DNA of 64,000 nucleotides from an uncultured Paludibaculum sp. (lineage in GTDB: Bacteria; Acidobacteriota; Terriglobia; Bryobacterales; Bryobacteraceae): assembly GCF_963665245.1 (NCBI RefSeq), contig NZ_OY762269.1, positions 930,001 through 994,000 of the forward strand, written 5' to 3'. The notes beneath the pieces were generated by a model. It was not told the origin of the DNA and did not search any database. It saw nothing but the letters and a program-made list of their open reading frames with translations. Every line of letters begins with the position of its first letter. Position 1 is the stretch's first letter. Below are positions 45,593 through 53,693 of this stretch, in pieces. A program made the position numbers and the translations under genes.

Positions 45593-47803
45593 CTATTCGG
45601 CCGCGTTCTTCGCCCTGGTCTTCAGGACGAAAGCGACCAAGGCCGCCGCGCCAACTGCGAACAGGGTGTCGCCCGGAGCGCGCAGCCAACGGAGCGTTTG
45701 CATCGTAGGGGTTTGTAGGAACTCCTGGCTTCTGGCGTACCAGTAGCCGTGATCCACAGAGGCCCAGGTCTGCATCAGGCCGACGGGCAGCAGGCTGCCG
45801 ATGCACATGGCAAACAGCCCTCCATTCATCGACCAGAAGGCGAACTTCATCCACCGCTCATTCCATTCGCCGGCTTGGCCCATGGCACGCAGGCAGACTA
45901 GCATCAGGCCGATGCCGAGCATGCCATAGACACCGAACAGGGCTGCGTGGCCGTGCAGTGGGGTCGTGTTGAGCCCCTGCATGTAGTAGAGCGCGATGGG
46001 CGGATTGATCATGAAGCCGAACAACCCGGCACCCACCATGTTCCAGAAGGCGACGGCGACGAAGTAGTACACCGGCCATTTGTAGCGGCGGGCCCATTCC
46101 GTCGCCCGGCCGCGCCGCAGGTCGTCCAGAGCCGCATAGGCAACCAGCACCAGCGGTACCACTTCCAGGGCGCTGAAGACTGAGCCCCAGGCGATAGCCA
46201 CCGTGGGGGTGCCGGAAAAGTAAAGGTGATGGCACGTGCCGATGATTCCGCCCGCCAGATAGATAGTGGCGGACAGCAGCGCGCTCTTGGCTGCCAGGCC
46301 AGGGCGGATGAGCCCCAGTCGCGTGAAGAAGAAGGCGATCACGGTGGTCGCAAACACCTCGAAGAATCCTTCTACCCACAGATGGACCACCCACCAGCGC
46401 CAATACTCGACGATGGAAAGGTTGGTGTGCTGGCCCCAGGTGAGCCCAGCGCCGTAGAAGAGTCCGATGGCTGCGCTGGAAACGAGGAACAGCCACAGCA
46501 GGTGACGTTGTTCTCCGATGACTTTCAAGGCCGGACGCACGCTGCGAACCACGAGGGCCAGCCAGATGAGGAGCCCGGCGAAAAGCAGGATTTGCCAGCC
46601 GCGGCCCAGGTCGACGTACTCGTAGCCCTGATGGCCCCAGAAGAACGATTGGACATCGGTGAGGCGATTCTGCACGCTCATCCACTCGCCGGCGAGCGAT
46701 CCGGCGACGATCACGAGGAGGGCTCCGAACAGGACGTTCACGCCCAGACGCTGGAACTTGGGCTCGACGCCGCTGACCAGCGGTCCAATGTACAGGCCGG
46801 CAGCCAGCCAGGCGGTGGCGATCCAGAAGATGCCTACCTGGACGTGCCAGGTGCGCGAGACACTGTAGGGTAGCCATTTCGACAGAGGAATGCCATAGAA
46901 TCCGTCGCCTTCCACGCCATAGTGGGCGGTGATCATGCCCATGATCATCTGCACCAGGATGAGGGCCGCCACCACCCAGAAGTACTTCAGTGTGGCCACC
47001 TGGGAAGATGTCGAGCGCCAGCCGGCCAGCGGATCGGTCTTCGGTGTCTCGCCGATCGGTTCTTCTTTCTGTGACGCGTACCAGGAGACCATCGCGCTGA
47101 TGCCAGCCAGCAACATGAGGATGCTGACGCCGGTCCACATCACGCTTTCGCCAGTGGGGCGATTGCCTACCAGGGGTTCGTGAGGCCAGTTGTGGGTGTA
47201 GCTGATGTCGTCGTTCTTCCGGTTCGTGGAGGCCGACCAAGCCGACCACCAGAAGAAGGCTGCCATCTTGCGAGCTCGTTCCGGATCGGTGACCGCGCCT
47301 TTCGGAATCGCATAGGCGGTCTGGCCGTTGGCGAAGAGAGCTGTGAAGTACGTCACATTGGCCTGAATGGCCCGAGCCCGCACCGGATCGATGACGATGG
47401 TTTCATTCGCCGCATCGAACGTGTTTTTGCGGTACATCTCCTGCAGTCGGCCCTGCAAACCGGCCTTTTGCTCCGCGCCGAGTTCGTCGTAGTTCTTGCC
47501 GAAGCCAGCCTGAGCCCACTCATTCAGGACAAAGATGAGTTCCCGATGCAGCCAGTCGGCCGTCCAGTCGGGTGCGACATAGCTGCCGTGGCCCCAGACG
47601 GAGCCCACCTCCATGCCGCCCATGGCCTGCCAGACATTCTGGCCATCTGGTATGTCGCCCGGACCGAACACACGTTGTCCGTCCGTAGTGACTACCCCCG
47701 CGGGAATGGGAGGTGCTTCCTGGTAGATCCTTGTTCCGATCCAGCCCAACACCGAGAATGACAGCACCAGCACTGCGCCGAATGCTATCCACAGCCTCTT
47801 CAT
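45593..47803 (-). CDS. norB: Quinol-dependent nitric oxide reductase (qNor)
   Basis: A 736-residue membrane enzyme reducing NO to N2O with electrons from quinol. The N-terminal fused domain after the first helix (GVVTTDGQRVFGPGDIPDGQ) lacks a CxxCH heme-c motif, as in qNor. The core helices hold the heme-copper oxidase-type histidines: TWHVQVGIFW, WWVVHLWVEGFFEVFATT, GTCHHLYFSG and HGHAALFGVYGM. Start at MKRLWIAFG because GGAG precedes it by 7 bases; the longer frame has no family sequence. It detoxifies NO or supports NO respiration and complements the nitrate genes 10 kb away. Divergent from the SPFH operon. Confidence 0.92.
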   Translation of the reverse strand: MKRLWIAFGAVLVLSFSVLGWIGTRIYQEAPPIPAGVVTTDGQRVFGPGDIPDGQNVWQAMGGMEVGSVWGHGSYVAPDWTADWLHRELIFVLNEWAQAGFGKNYDELGAEQKAGLQGRLQEMYRKNTFDAANETIVIDPVRARAIQANVTYFTALFANGQTAYAIPKGAVTDPERARKMAAFFWWSAWSASTNRKNDDISYTHNWPHEPLVGNRPTGESVMWTGVSILMLLAGISAMVSWYASQKEEPIGETPKTDPLAGWRSTSSQVATLKYFWVVAALILVQMIMGMITAHYGVEGDGFYGIPLSKWLPYSVSRTWHVQVGIFWIATAWLAAGLYIGPLVSGVEPKFQRLGVNVLFGALLVIVAGSLAGEWMSVQNRLTDVQSFFWGHQGYEYVDLGRGWQILLFAGLLIWLALVVRSVRPALKVIGEQRHLLWLFLVSSAAIGLFYGAGLTWGQHTNLSIVEYWRWWVVHLWVEGFFEVFATTVIAFFFTRLGLIRPGLAAKSALLSATIYLAGGIIGTCHHLYFSGTPTVAIAWGSVFSALEVVPLVLVAYAALDDLRRGRATEWARRYKWPVYYFVAVAFWNMVGAGLFGFMINPPIALYYMQGLNTTPLHGHAALFGVYGMLGIGLMLVCLRAMGQAGEWNERWMKFAFWSMNGGLFAMCIGSLLPVGLMQTWASVDHGYWYARSQEFLQTPTMQTLRWLRAPGDTLFAVGAAALVAFVLKTRAKNAAE

Positions 47804-47827
47804 TGACTCAACTCCTTGGTGAATCTC

Positions 47828-47846
47828 ATACTTTCTTTGCAAGTAT
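47828..47846 (-). promoter_or_regulatory. Inverted repeat before norB, candidate regulator site
   Basis: ATACTT, seven bases, AAGTAT lies 25 bases before the norB ATG. A symmetric site here could be an operator for an NO-responsive repressor or activator. The assignment is positional; sequence does not prove any specific regulator. Confidence 0.35.
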
Positions 47847-47908
47847 CGTTCAGGCGGCCTGCCAAGGATAGGACCAAAGTCACAAATGGAGTTCAATGTC
47901 CATTTCTC

Positions 47909-47937
47909 TTGCTAAGTCGATACCAATGTGATATCAC
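47909..47937 (+). promoter_or_regulatory. Candidate promoter of SPFH operon with overlapping palindrome
   Basis: TTGCTA (47909-47914) and TATCAC (47932-47937) are 17 bases apart, a fair sigma-70 pair. The -10 lies inside a perfect 10-bp palindrome, GTGATATCAC (47928-47937), which extends to 16 bases with one mismatch. A protein bound there would block polymerase. The ribbon-helix-helix protein of the same operon is a candidate ligand. Confidence 0.4.
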
Positions 47938-47985
47938 TTTAATAGCGTAAAGATTTCATTGTCCTTGTTCCTCATGGAGGAAACC

Positions 47986-48870
47986 ATGTTCAGAGAGAAA
48001 GTGATTTCGGCTTGGCCCGGGATTCCGGTCCTGTTGCTCGCATTGGCGTTCCTGGTGATTCCCATTGTGGGAATCGTGTTTGCGGTGCGTTCAGCCGACT
48101 ATGGGGAAAAGCCGGTTGTGGCCATCGTGGCTTGGATGGTGATCTGGGTCGTGGACATCGTGTGTCTCGCCGGGTTCTTCAGCGTTCAGCCCAATCAAAG
48201 GGTGGTGCTGACGCTCTTTGGGAACTATGTGGGGACGGTATCCGATCCTGGGCTGAGATTCGCCAACCCGTTCTACACGAAGAAGCCTATCTCCTGTCGT
48301 GTCAGAAACTTCGAGACTTCAAAGCTGAAGGTGAACGACCAGGACGGCAATCCCATCGAGATTGCGGCGGTGGTGGTGTGGAAAGTGGTGGACACGGCGG
48401 AAGCATCGTTCCAGGTGGATAACTATGAGAACTACGTTCACGTGCAGAGCGAGGCCGCGGTGCGCAATCTGGCCACGGCGTTCCCCTACGACTCGCACGA
48501 GGAACACACGGTCTCGCTGCGCGGCCACACCGCTGAGGTAGCGACGCGGCTAAAGGCGGAGATCCACGAGCGCCTATCGGTGGCGGGCGTGGAGGTGATT
48601 GAGGCGCGGCTGTCCTACCTCTCCTACGCCCAGGAGATTGCCGCTGCCATGCTGAGGCGGCAGCAGGCCTCGGCGGTGATCGCTGCCAGACAGAAAATAG
48701 TGGAAGGCGCAGTAGGAATGGTCGAGATGGCGTTGGATGCCCTGGCGACCAAGAATGTGGTCCAGTTGGACGGAGAGCAACGGGCCGCGATGGTGCAGAA
48801 CCTGCTAGTGGTCCTTTGCTCCGAGGCAGCGGCCCAGCCCGTGTTGAACACGGGGACGTTGAGTCACTAA
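47986..48870 (+). CDS. SPFH (band 7/prohibitin) domain protein
   Basis: A 294-residue membrane-anchored scaffold. Two hydrophobic segments at the N-terminus (VLLLALAFLVIPIVGIVFAV and AIVAWMVIWVVDIVCLAGFF) are followed by an SPFH domain: NQRVVLTLFGNYVGTVSDPG, then DGNPIEIAAVVVWKVVD, and an Ala/Glu-rich coiled-coil tail. Flotillin-like proteins form membrane microdomains or stress scaffolds. GGAGG sits five bases before the ATG at 47986, so the upstream in-frame ATG (47974) is less likely. It precedes a ribbon-helix-helix gene by 8 bases; expression together is likely. Confidence 0.88.
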   Translation: MFREKVISAWPGIPVLLLALAFLVIPIVGIVFAVRSADYGEKPVVAIVAWMVIWVVDIVCLAGFFSVQPNQRVVLTLFGNYVGTVSDPGLRFANPFYTKKPISCRVRNFETSKLKVNDQDGNPIEIAAVVVWKVVDTAEASFQVDNYENYVHVQSEAAVRNLATAFPYDSHEEHTVSLRGHTAEVATRLKAEIHERLSVAGVEVIEARLSYLSYAQEIAAAMLRRQQASAVIAARQKIVEGAVGMVEMALDALATKNVVQLDGEQRAAMVQNLLVVLCSEAAAQPVLNTGTLSH

Positions 48871-48877
48871 TCCGATC

Positions 48878-49069
48878 ATGGCAGAGCGCAAGTCGTTTCT
48901 TCTCAGAGTAGATGGCGAGGTGCTCCAGGCCTTGCGAAAGTGGGCGGACGACGACTTGCGCTCACTGAACGGTCAGATCGAGTTTTTGCTACGGAAGGCG
49001 CTGCGCGACAGGCGGCGCTTTCAGGGGCCGGCGGAGCCCCCCGAGCCCGACGAGGCTACCTCTGCCTGA
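48878..49069 (+). CDS. Small Arc-like ribbon-helix-helix DNA-binding protein
   Basis: A 63-residue protein with the Arc/MetJ-like pattern: a basic strand KSFLLRVDGEVLQAL, then helix A (ALRKWADDDLRSL) and helix B with NGQIEFLLRKALRDRR. Similar proteins are annotated as Arc-family or HicB-associated. Eight bases after the SPFH gene stop, so translated as a pair. It may repress the operon promoter, which carries a palindrome. Its 3' end overlaps the next gene (opposite strand) by 14 bases. No toxin gene is adjacent, so a toxin-antitoxin role is not supported. Confidence 0.75.
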   Translation: MAERKSFLLRVDGEVLQALRKWADDDLRSLNGQIEFLLRKALRDRRRFQGPAEPPEPDEATSA

Positions 49070-49313
49070 AGATCCACAACCATCCGATCCGCCATCGTTC
49101 CAATAGTCCCGGCCGCCGCATATCCGGCGGTTCCTCCTTCGACACGCGCCATCCATCCAGTTCAGCTTTGTAGGCGAATACCTGCGCCTTACTGCCCACC
49201 TGAAGGCGGTGCACGGGCAGCCCGGCTTCCCGCTCCCACCGCTGGATAGTCCGCACTGACCGGCCCAGATGAGCGGCCATCTCTTTCCACCCCTCCATGC
49301 GTTGCTGCACCAT
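49056..49313 (-). CDS. Small helix-turn-helix DNA-binding protein
   Basis: An 85-residue protein opening with WKEMAAHLGRSVRTIQRWER, a clear MerR/excisionase-like helix-turn-helix recognition segment, then VGSKAQVFAYKAELDGWRVS as the wing. GGAGG precedes the ATG by four bases, a strong start. The remaining 30 residues are Arg/Trp-rich and may form dimer contacts. It is convergent with the ribbon-helix-helix gene (14-base overlap) and divergent from the TPR gene at 49420, so it may regulate that gene. No recombinase is nearby, so an excisionase role is unlikely. Confidence 0.72.
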   Translation of the reverse strand: MVQQRMEGWKEMAAHLGRSVRTIQRWEREAGLPVHRLQVGSKAQVFAYKAELDGWRVSKEEPPDMRRPGLLERWRIGWLWIFRQR

Positions 49314-49419
49314 TGGACCTCCGTTAACTCATGCATAGACGGATGACGACACACCATGTCATGAGGCGACGCCGTTTTGTGACGCCTCTCACAAACGCAA
49401 CAGAATCGTATTGCCTGTC

Positions 49420-50238
49420 ATGCGCTGGGCAATCTGCATTCTTGTCACCGCCGCCGCCTCCGCTCAGGAGTCTGACGTCAAATCGCAACTACAGAAGGCG
49501 TCGGACGCTTACCGGGAGGCGACAGTCCTGTGCGATGCCGGCCGGTATCAGGAAGCCGAGCCGCTCTTTCAGCGTGCGCTGACGTTCCACCGTTCTCACC
49601 CCGAGGGGAATGAGGGCTACGTCATGGCCGAACTGCACAATCTTGGAGTGATCGCGCGCAAGCGTGGCGACCATCAGCGGTCGCTCGATCTATTGGGCGA
49701 AAGCCTCGCCATGAACAGGCGATCAAATGCGACACGTTCCACCGCCATCACCCTCACTGAGATGGCGAACACCTATAGGGCGATGGACAAGCCGTATGAT
49801 GCCGATCCGCTGGTCCGTGAAGCCATCACATTGGCCGAGCAACTGGACCCGCCGGACCCCCACACCTACGCCACCGCATGCAACACCTATGGCGCTTTGC
49901 ACATCCGGCTCCAGGATGTGGAAGGCGCGAGCAGATGGTTCCGCCGGGCCCTGGAAGCGGCCAGCCGGATGCCGGCGAAACAGCCGGAACTGGAGGCCTC
50001 GGTGATGGCCAATCTGGCGACCGCTGAATTTGCGAGCGGCAACGGTGCAGCGGCGCTGGACCTCTTTCGCCAATCCATTGCCATGCAGGAGCAGTATCTG
50101 GGGCCCAACCACCCGAAGCTGGCCGAGACTCTGGCCTCCTACTCTTCGGTACTGCGGCGTCTGAGATATAAGGACGAGGCGGCCGAGGCCAACCGCCGCG
50201 CCGTCCAGATTCGTAACTCCCTGGTGCCGCAACGATAG
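49420..50238 (+). CDS. Exported TPR-repeat protein (Kinesin-light-chain-like)
   Basis: A 272-residue protein. Short signal peptide (AICILVTAAASA) then TPR units with long repeats of 42 residues: AEPLFQRALTFHRSHPEGNEG, SLDLLGESLAMNRRSN, ADPLVREAITLAEQLDPPDP, ASRWFRRALEAASRMP, ALDLFRQSIAMQEQYLGPNHP. The 42-residue TPR_12 form and the LGPNHPKLAETL segment match kinesin-light-chain-type repeats. TTG at 49411 is an alternative start; ATG 49420 is used. It is preceded by the divergent HTH gene, and a strong hairpin follows it. Confidence 0.82.
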   Translation: MRWAICILVTAAASAQESDVKSQLQKASDAYREATVLCDAGRYQEAEPLFQRALTFHRSHPEGNEGYVMAELHNLGVIARKRGDHQRSLDLLGESLAMNRRSNATRSTAITLTEMANTYRAMDKPYDADPLVREAITLAEQLDPPDPHTYATACNTYGALHIRLQDVEGASRWFRRALEAASRMPAKQPELEASVMANLATAEFASGNGAAALDLFRQSIAMQEQYLGPNHPKLAETLASYSSVLRRLRYKDEAAEANRRAVQIRNSLVPQR

Positions 50239-50254
50239 GCGACGGAAAACCAAA

Positions 50255-50284
50255 CGCCGCGCGGATCGCTCGATCCGCGCGGCG
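50255..50284. terminator. Perfect 14-bp hairpin between convergent genes
   Basis: The arms 50255-50268 and 50271-50284 are fully complementary, with a two-base centre. The plus strand continues CTTCTG; the minus strand continues GTTTGGTTTTCC. It lies between the stops of the TPR gene and the response regulator and may serve both. Confidence 0.65.
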
Positions 50285-50312
50285 CTTCTGCTGCAGTTCC
50301 CGACGGTTTAGT

Positions 50313-50945
50313 TCAGAGCAGTTCCCGGCGGTAGTGTTCCAGGGCAACACGCACCAACTGGCTGCGAGTGCGAACTCCTGTCTTGCTGAACAACTGTTGC
50401 AGCGATGCTTTGATGGCGCTCTCGCTGACATGTAAACGGTCGGCGATTTCTTTGTTGGCCAGTCCTTCGAAAACGCCGCGCAGAACCATACGGTCGCGTT
50501 CCGTGAAACGGGCGCGCCGGGCGGCTTCACCGGCCGCGGTCTCACCGACATTGCTCGTGTACTTCGGATCCATCCAGGTCTCGCCGCGCATGACGGTCTG
50601 GATGGCCTGCATCAGCAGGTCGGGCGAGTTGTTCTTTAGAAAGACGCCGCTTACTCCATGATTCATTAACTGGCGCAGTTCGGCGCGAGTCACGCCCACG
50701 GTAACAACCAGGACCTTGCCGGCATAGTTCTTCTGCCTGATCGCCGCAACCACTTCGTTGCCACGCCGGTCGCCTAATTCGTAGTCGAGCAGGATCAGGT
50801 CGAAGACATTCGACTCCAGAATCTGCAGCGCCTCCTCGACAGTGGCGCACTGCGCCGTCACCCGCACTTCAGATTCGGCGGCCAGCAGGCGCGCGAGACT
50901 TTCGCGAAACAAAGCGTGGTCGTCGACCAACAAAATACTTGTCAT
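50313..50945 (-). CDS. Response regulator, NarL/LuxR family
   Basis: A 210-residue two-component regulator. Receiver domain: acidic pair in LLVDDHALFRE, phosphoacceptor Asp in DLILLDYELGDRRG, and the Thr/Lys positions replaced by VVTVGVTR and FLKNNS (Lys present). The LuxR-type output is ERDRMVLRGVFEGLANKEIADRL followed by the SESAIKASLQQLFSKTG recognition helix. Start at MTSILL; the longer frame upstream has no receiver sequence. It overlaps the sensor kinase gene by ATGA and is its cognate partner. Confidence 0.92.
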   Translation of the reverse strand: MTSILLVDDHALFRESLARLLAAESEVRVTAQCATVEEALQILESNVFDLILLDYELGDRRGNEVVAAIRQKNYAGKVLVVTVGVTRAELRQLMNHGVSGVFLKNNSPDLLMQAIQTVMRGETWMDPKYTSNVGETAAGEAARRARFTERDRMVLRGVFEGLANKEIADRLHVSESAIKASLQQLFSKTGVRTRSQLVRVALEHYRRELL

Positions 50946-52429
50946 GCCGTGATCTCCGTGTTCTGCAACTCGCCCGCCGGTTCCGGCGCGAGGTGGGGTT
51001 TCAAGCGCACGCACATTGTACATCCTGTCTCCGATGGTTCATGGTATAGTTCACCCTCGCTGGCCCGGACGATGGCCCTCGAAACGAAAAGTCCCAGCCC
51101 GACGGCGTCCGCTCCCTGCTGGAAGGCCTGGAACAGCCGCTCGGGATTCTTTACCCCCGGTCCCGAATCCTGAAAACGGACCTCCACTGCCGGCCCGTGC
51201 AGCCGGGCAGTTACCCGCAGGTCCCTTCGCTCGGCATTCTCCATGGCCCGGACGCTGTTGCGCGAGAGGTTCAGAAACACCTGTAGCAGCCCGTGGTGAT
51301 CGCCGACCACGGGCGGAAGGCCTTCGGGGATGTCGAGTTCGAACTTGATCTCTTCCGCGTCCAGTGTCGGCTCCACGACGATCCGGAACTCTTCCAGCAG
51401 TGTCTCCAGGTTGGAGGTGCCCACTTCCTGATCGCCGGCGGAGTGCAGTTCCACAGTGGCCAACCGCGCCAGGCCTTGCGCCAGCGTACCCAAGGCGGTG
51501 TAGTCCTCACTTTGGGCGACACCCGGGATGCGGCCGAGATTGGCGTGGACTACTGCAATGGCGGCGCAGACATTACGGATTTCGTGCGACACGGAACCCA
51601 CCAGGACCCGTGTACTACGCAACAGATTCTGCAGGCTGGTCTCCTGCCAATCGCGAAGGTCGTCAGAGGCGTCGGTGATGATGGCGGCAAGGCGCTTGCC
51701 TGCCCGGGTTGGATACGTGGCAAACCATACGCAGGCGAGAAACGATTCGCCATTGGCGCGCCGGCCGCGGGCATTGGTCGCCGTGCGATACGGCAGATCT
51801 CCATCGTTGGCCTGCAGCAGATCGGCCATCACGGGCAAGTACTTGCGAATCCGCTCCCCATAGAGCGAACCCATGGGCAGCACCAGCAACTCGTGCGCGG
51901 CCTGATTGGCCAGGTCTACACGGCCATCCGCGTCCAATGTAATGATGGCGGCGGGACTTGATTCGATGAGCGTCCGCAGTTGCCCTTCGGCCTCTTTGCG
52001 CCGCTGGATCTGTTCCTGCAGTTCGCGCGAGTACTGCAGCGCCATGCGGCGGCTTCGGACGACTTCGTTGGCGAATAGTCCGGCTCCGGCAAACCCGATG
52101 ACCGCGTAGCCGATGCGAGCAACCGATTCCAGCTCCCATCCAAACGGAGCCAAGTGCTCCCGCAGCAGTGAGTAGACCAAGCCCAGGAAGATGATCTGGC
52201 CGCGGTTCAGGATGAACGACACCAGTAACATCGGGATGAGATACAGCATCCCAATAGAGACATTTGTGTCGATCCACACATCCAACGCAGCAATAGCGAG
52301 GGAGATGCCGATGGTCCAGGCGATGATGACCCCACGTGGCGCATCAAAGACACGTGCCAGGGAAAACGGTGAGATGTTCTCCGGCTCACGTTCCAGGCCG
52401 GGAGCCTCGATCTGAGATTCCTTGCTCAT
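50942..52429 (-). CDS. Sensor histidine kinase with PAS domain
   Basis: A 495-residue kinase. Four or so hydrophobic segments at residues 30-115 (VIIAWTIGISLAIAALDVW, MLYLIPMLLVSFIL, ARIGYAVIGFAGAGLFA) form the sensor module. A PAS domain follows (LIESSPAAIITLDADGRVDLAN, about residues 150-265), then the phosphoacceptor region with His in SVSHEIRNVCAAIAV. ATP-binding boxes are visible as LNLSRNSVRAM (N box), RFQDSGPGV (G1) and GLGLFVSRAIVRA (G2). The cytoplasmic N-terminus precedes the first helix. ATG 52429 chosen over an upstream TTG. Signal unknown. Confidence 0.9.
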   Translation of the reverse strand: MSKESQIEAPGLEREPENISPFSLARVFDAPRGVIIAWTIGISLAIAALDVWIDTNVSIGMLYLIPMLLVSFILNRGQIIFLGLVYSLLREHLAPFGWELESVARIGYAVIGFAGAGLFANEVVRSRRMALQYSRELQEQIQRRKEAEGQLRTLIESSPAAIITLDADGRVDLANQAAHELLVLPMGSLYGERIRKYLPVMADLLQANDGDLPYRTATNARGRRANGESFLACVWFATYPTRAGKRLAAIITDASDDLRDWQETSLQNLLRSTRVLVGSVSHEIRNVCAAIAVVHANLGRIPGVAQSEDYTALGTLAQGLARLATVELHSAGDQEVGTSNLETLLEEFRIVVEPTLDAEEIKFELDIPEGLPPVVGDHHGLLQVFLNLSRNSVRAMENAERRDLRVTARLHGPAVEVRFQDSGPGVKNPERLFQAFQQGADAVGLGLFVSRAIVRASEGELYHEPSETGCTMCVRLKPHLAPEPAGELQNTEITA

Positions 52430-52507
52430 TAAGGGCAACGCCCATGTCGATATTGCTTCATTTATATCTTATTGACAATAGCGGGTATAGGGGGTAAAAC
52501 CCACAAA

Positions 52508-53674
52508 CTAACGGGATGGTCGATCAATCGTTCGATAGCCAATCAGCTCAAACCGACCGTCCGTCAGCAGCCGGTACCTCCGGCCCCGCCAGACGATGGT
52601 GTTCCCGAAAAAACCCGCGACCCAGAACGCAAAGCTCAAAAGGTCCTGCCACAGGATCAGGGGCCACCACATCCGGCAAAGCGGGTCGTGGAGAACCCCT
52701 TCGGAAATCGCCGCCGCCGCCATGGCCCGCAGGACGCAGGTCACCAAAGCGGCAGGCCAGGTGGCGGGCTGCAGGACGAGCAGCGCCATGGCGATGGGCA
52801 CTGGATTTGTGAATACCTGCCCCACATAGCCCGCCGGTCTCGATCTGCGAGTGGAACGGCTCCATCGCAAGCGATGCGCGAAGTTGGATGCCAGAGTCTG
52901 AGCGCCAATGCGATGCTCGATGACGTAGGACGAGAGGATCACCCCATATCCCGCGGCTGCGGCGAACTGGCCCAGAACGAAGTCCTCCGCCAGATATTTG
53001 CTCAGGCGCTCCCACCCCCCGACGGCCCGAACGACCTCGCGGCGGGCCGCGATGGTGGGTCCTACCGCAAACTTGACGCCGCCTTCCACCATACGTGCAG
53101 TGATGGCCCCGCCCCAGAATTCCGTGTTCATCCCGATGGCTTCCAGCGCCGACCACACGCTCTGCCCCGGCACCGCGCGGTAGGGACAGGTCGCCACACC
53201 AAGCTTCTGATCCTGGAACTCGGCCGCCAGGGTACGTAGCATCGAATGAGTGACACGGATGTCGCTGTCGCTCATTACGAGCAAGTCGTGCTCCGCCTCG
53301 ACCATCATCAACTGGAGGCTCCACACCTTGGCATTTGGGTAGGGTGGTTCTCCGGTCACGAAGATCCGGACTGGAATGTGCGGATAGTCCAGGCGGAGTC
53401 GCTCCACCAGCGCGAGTGCCGGGTCCGAGGCCTCCCGGGCGGCAAAAAGCAGCTCGAAGTCCGGGTAGTCCTGCTCGAAGAATGAGCGAAGATTCTCTTC
53501 GAGTCCGTCGTCCAAATGGTGAAGCGGCTTCAGGATGGAGATAGGCTCGCAGGTAAGCAGGGCCGGCGGGCGCACACGGCGGTAGCGGATCGCGGCGATC
53601 ACCGTCAGGATACAGAAAACCCACGACCCTGCCAGCAAACAGCCGAGCACGATCGTGGGTATCCAGGACATCAA
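52508..53674 (-). CDS. Glycosyltransferase (ceramide-glucosyltransferase/HpnI-like, GT21)
   Basis: A 388-residue membrane glycosyltransferase. An N-terminal helix precedes the GT-A domain; sugar-nucleotide region ISILKPLHHLDDGLEENL, the DXD-like SDSDIRVTHS near residue 136, acceptor-site EDFVLGQFAAAAG near residue 230, and the RLRWSRSTRRSR segment with the (Q/R)xxRW motif near residue 275. Several C-terminal helices follow. The family includes ceramide glucosyltransferases and hopanoid glycosyltransferases (HpnI). The lipid acceptor cannot be told from sequence, and no hopanoid gene is nearby. Start MMSW; the second ATG is equivalent. Confidence 0.82.
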   Translation of the reverse strand: MMSWIPTIVLGCLLAGSWVFCILTVIAAIRYRRVRPPALLTCEPISILKPLHHLDDGLEENLRSFFEQDYPDFELLFAAREASDPALALVERLRLDYPHIPVRIFVTGEPPYPNAKVWSLQLMMVEAEHDLLVMSDSDIRVTHSMLRTLAAEFQDQKLGVATCPYRAVPGQSVWSALEAIGMNTEFWGGAITARMVEGGVKFAVGPTIAARREVVRAVGGWERLSKYLAEDFVLGQFAAAAGYGVILSSYVIEHRIGAQTLASNFAHRLRWSRSTRRSRPAGYVGQVFTNPVPIAMALLVLQPATWPAALVTCVLRAMAAAAISEGVLHDPLCRMWWPLILWQDLLSFAFWVAGFFGNTIVWRGRRYRLLTDGRFELIGYRTIDRPSR

Positions 53675-53693
53675 GACACCAGCGGTGTGCCGT

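Noticed and set aside
48878..49313. A toxin-antitoxin module formed by the Arc-like and HTH genes
   Set aside because: The genes are convergent instead of co-directional, and neither looks like a toxin.
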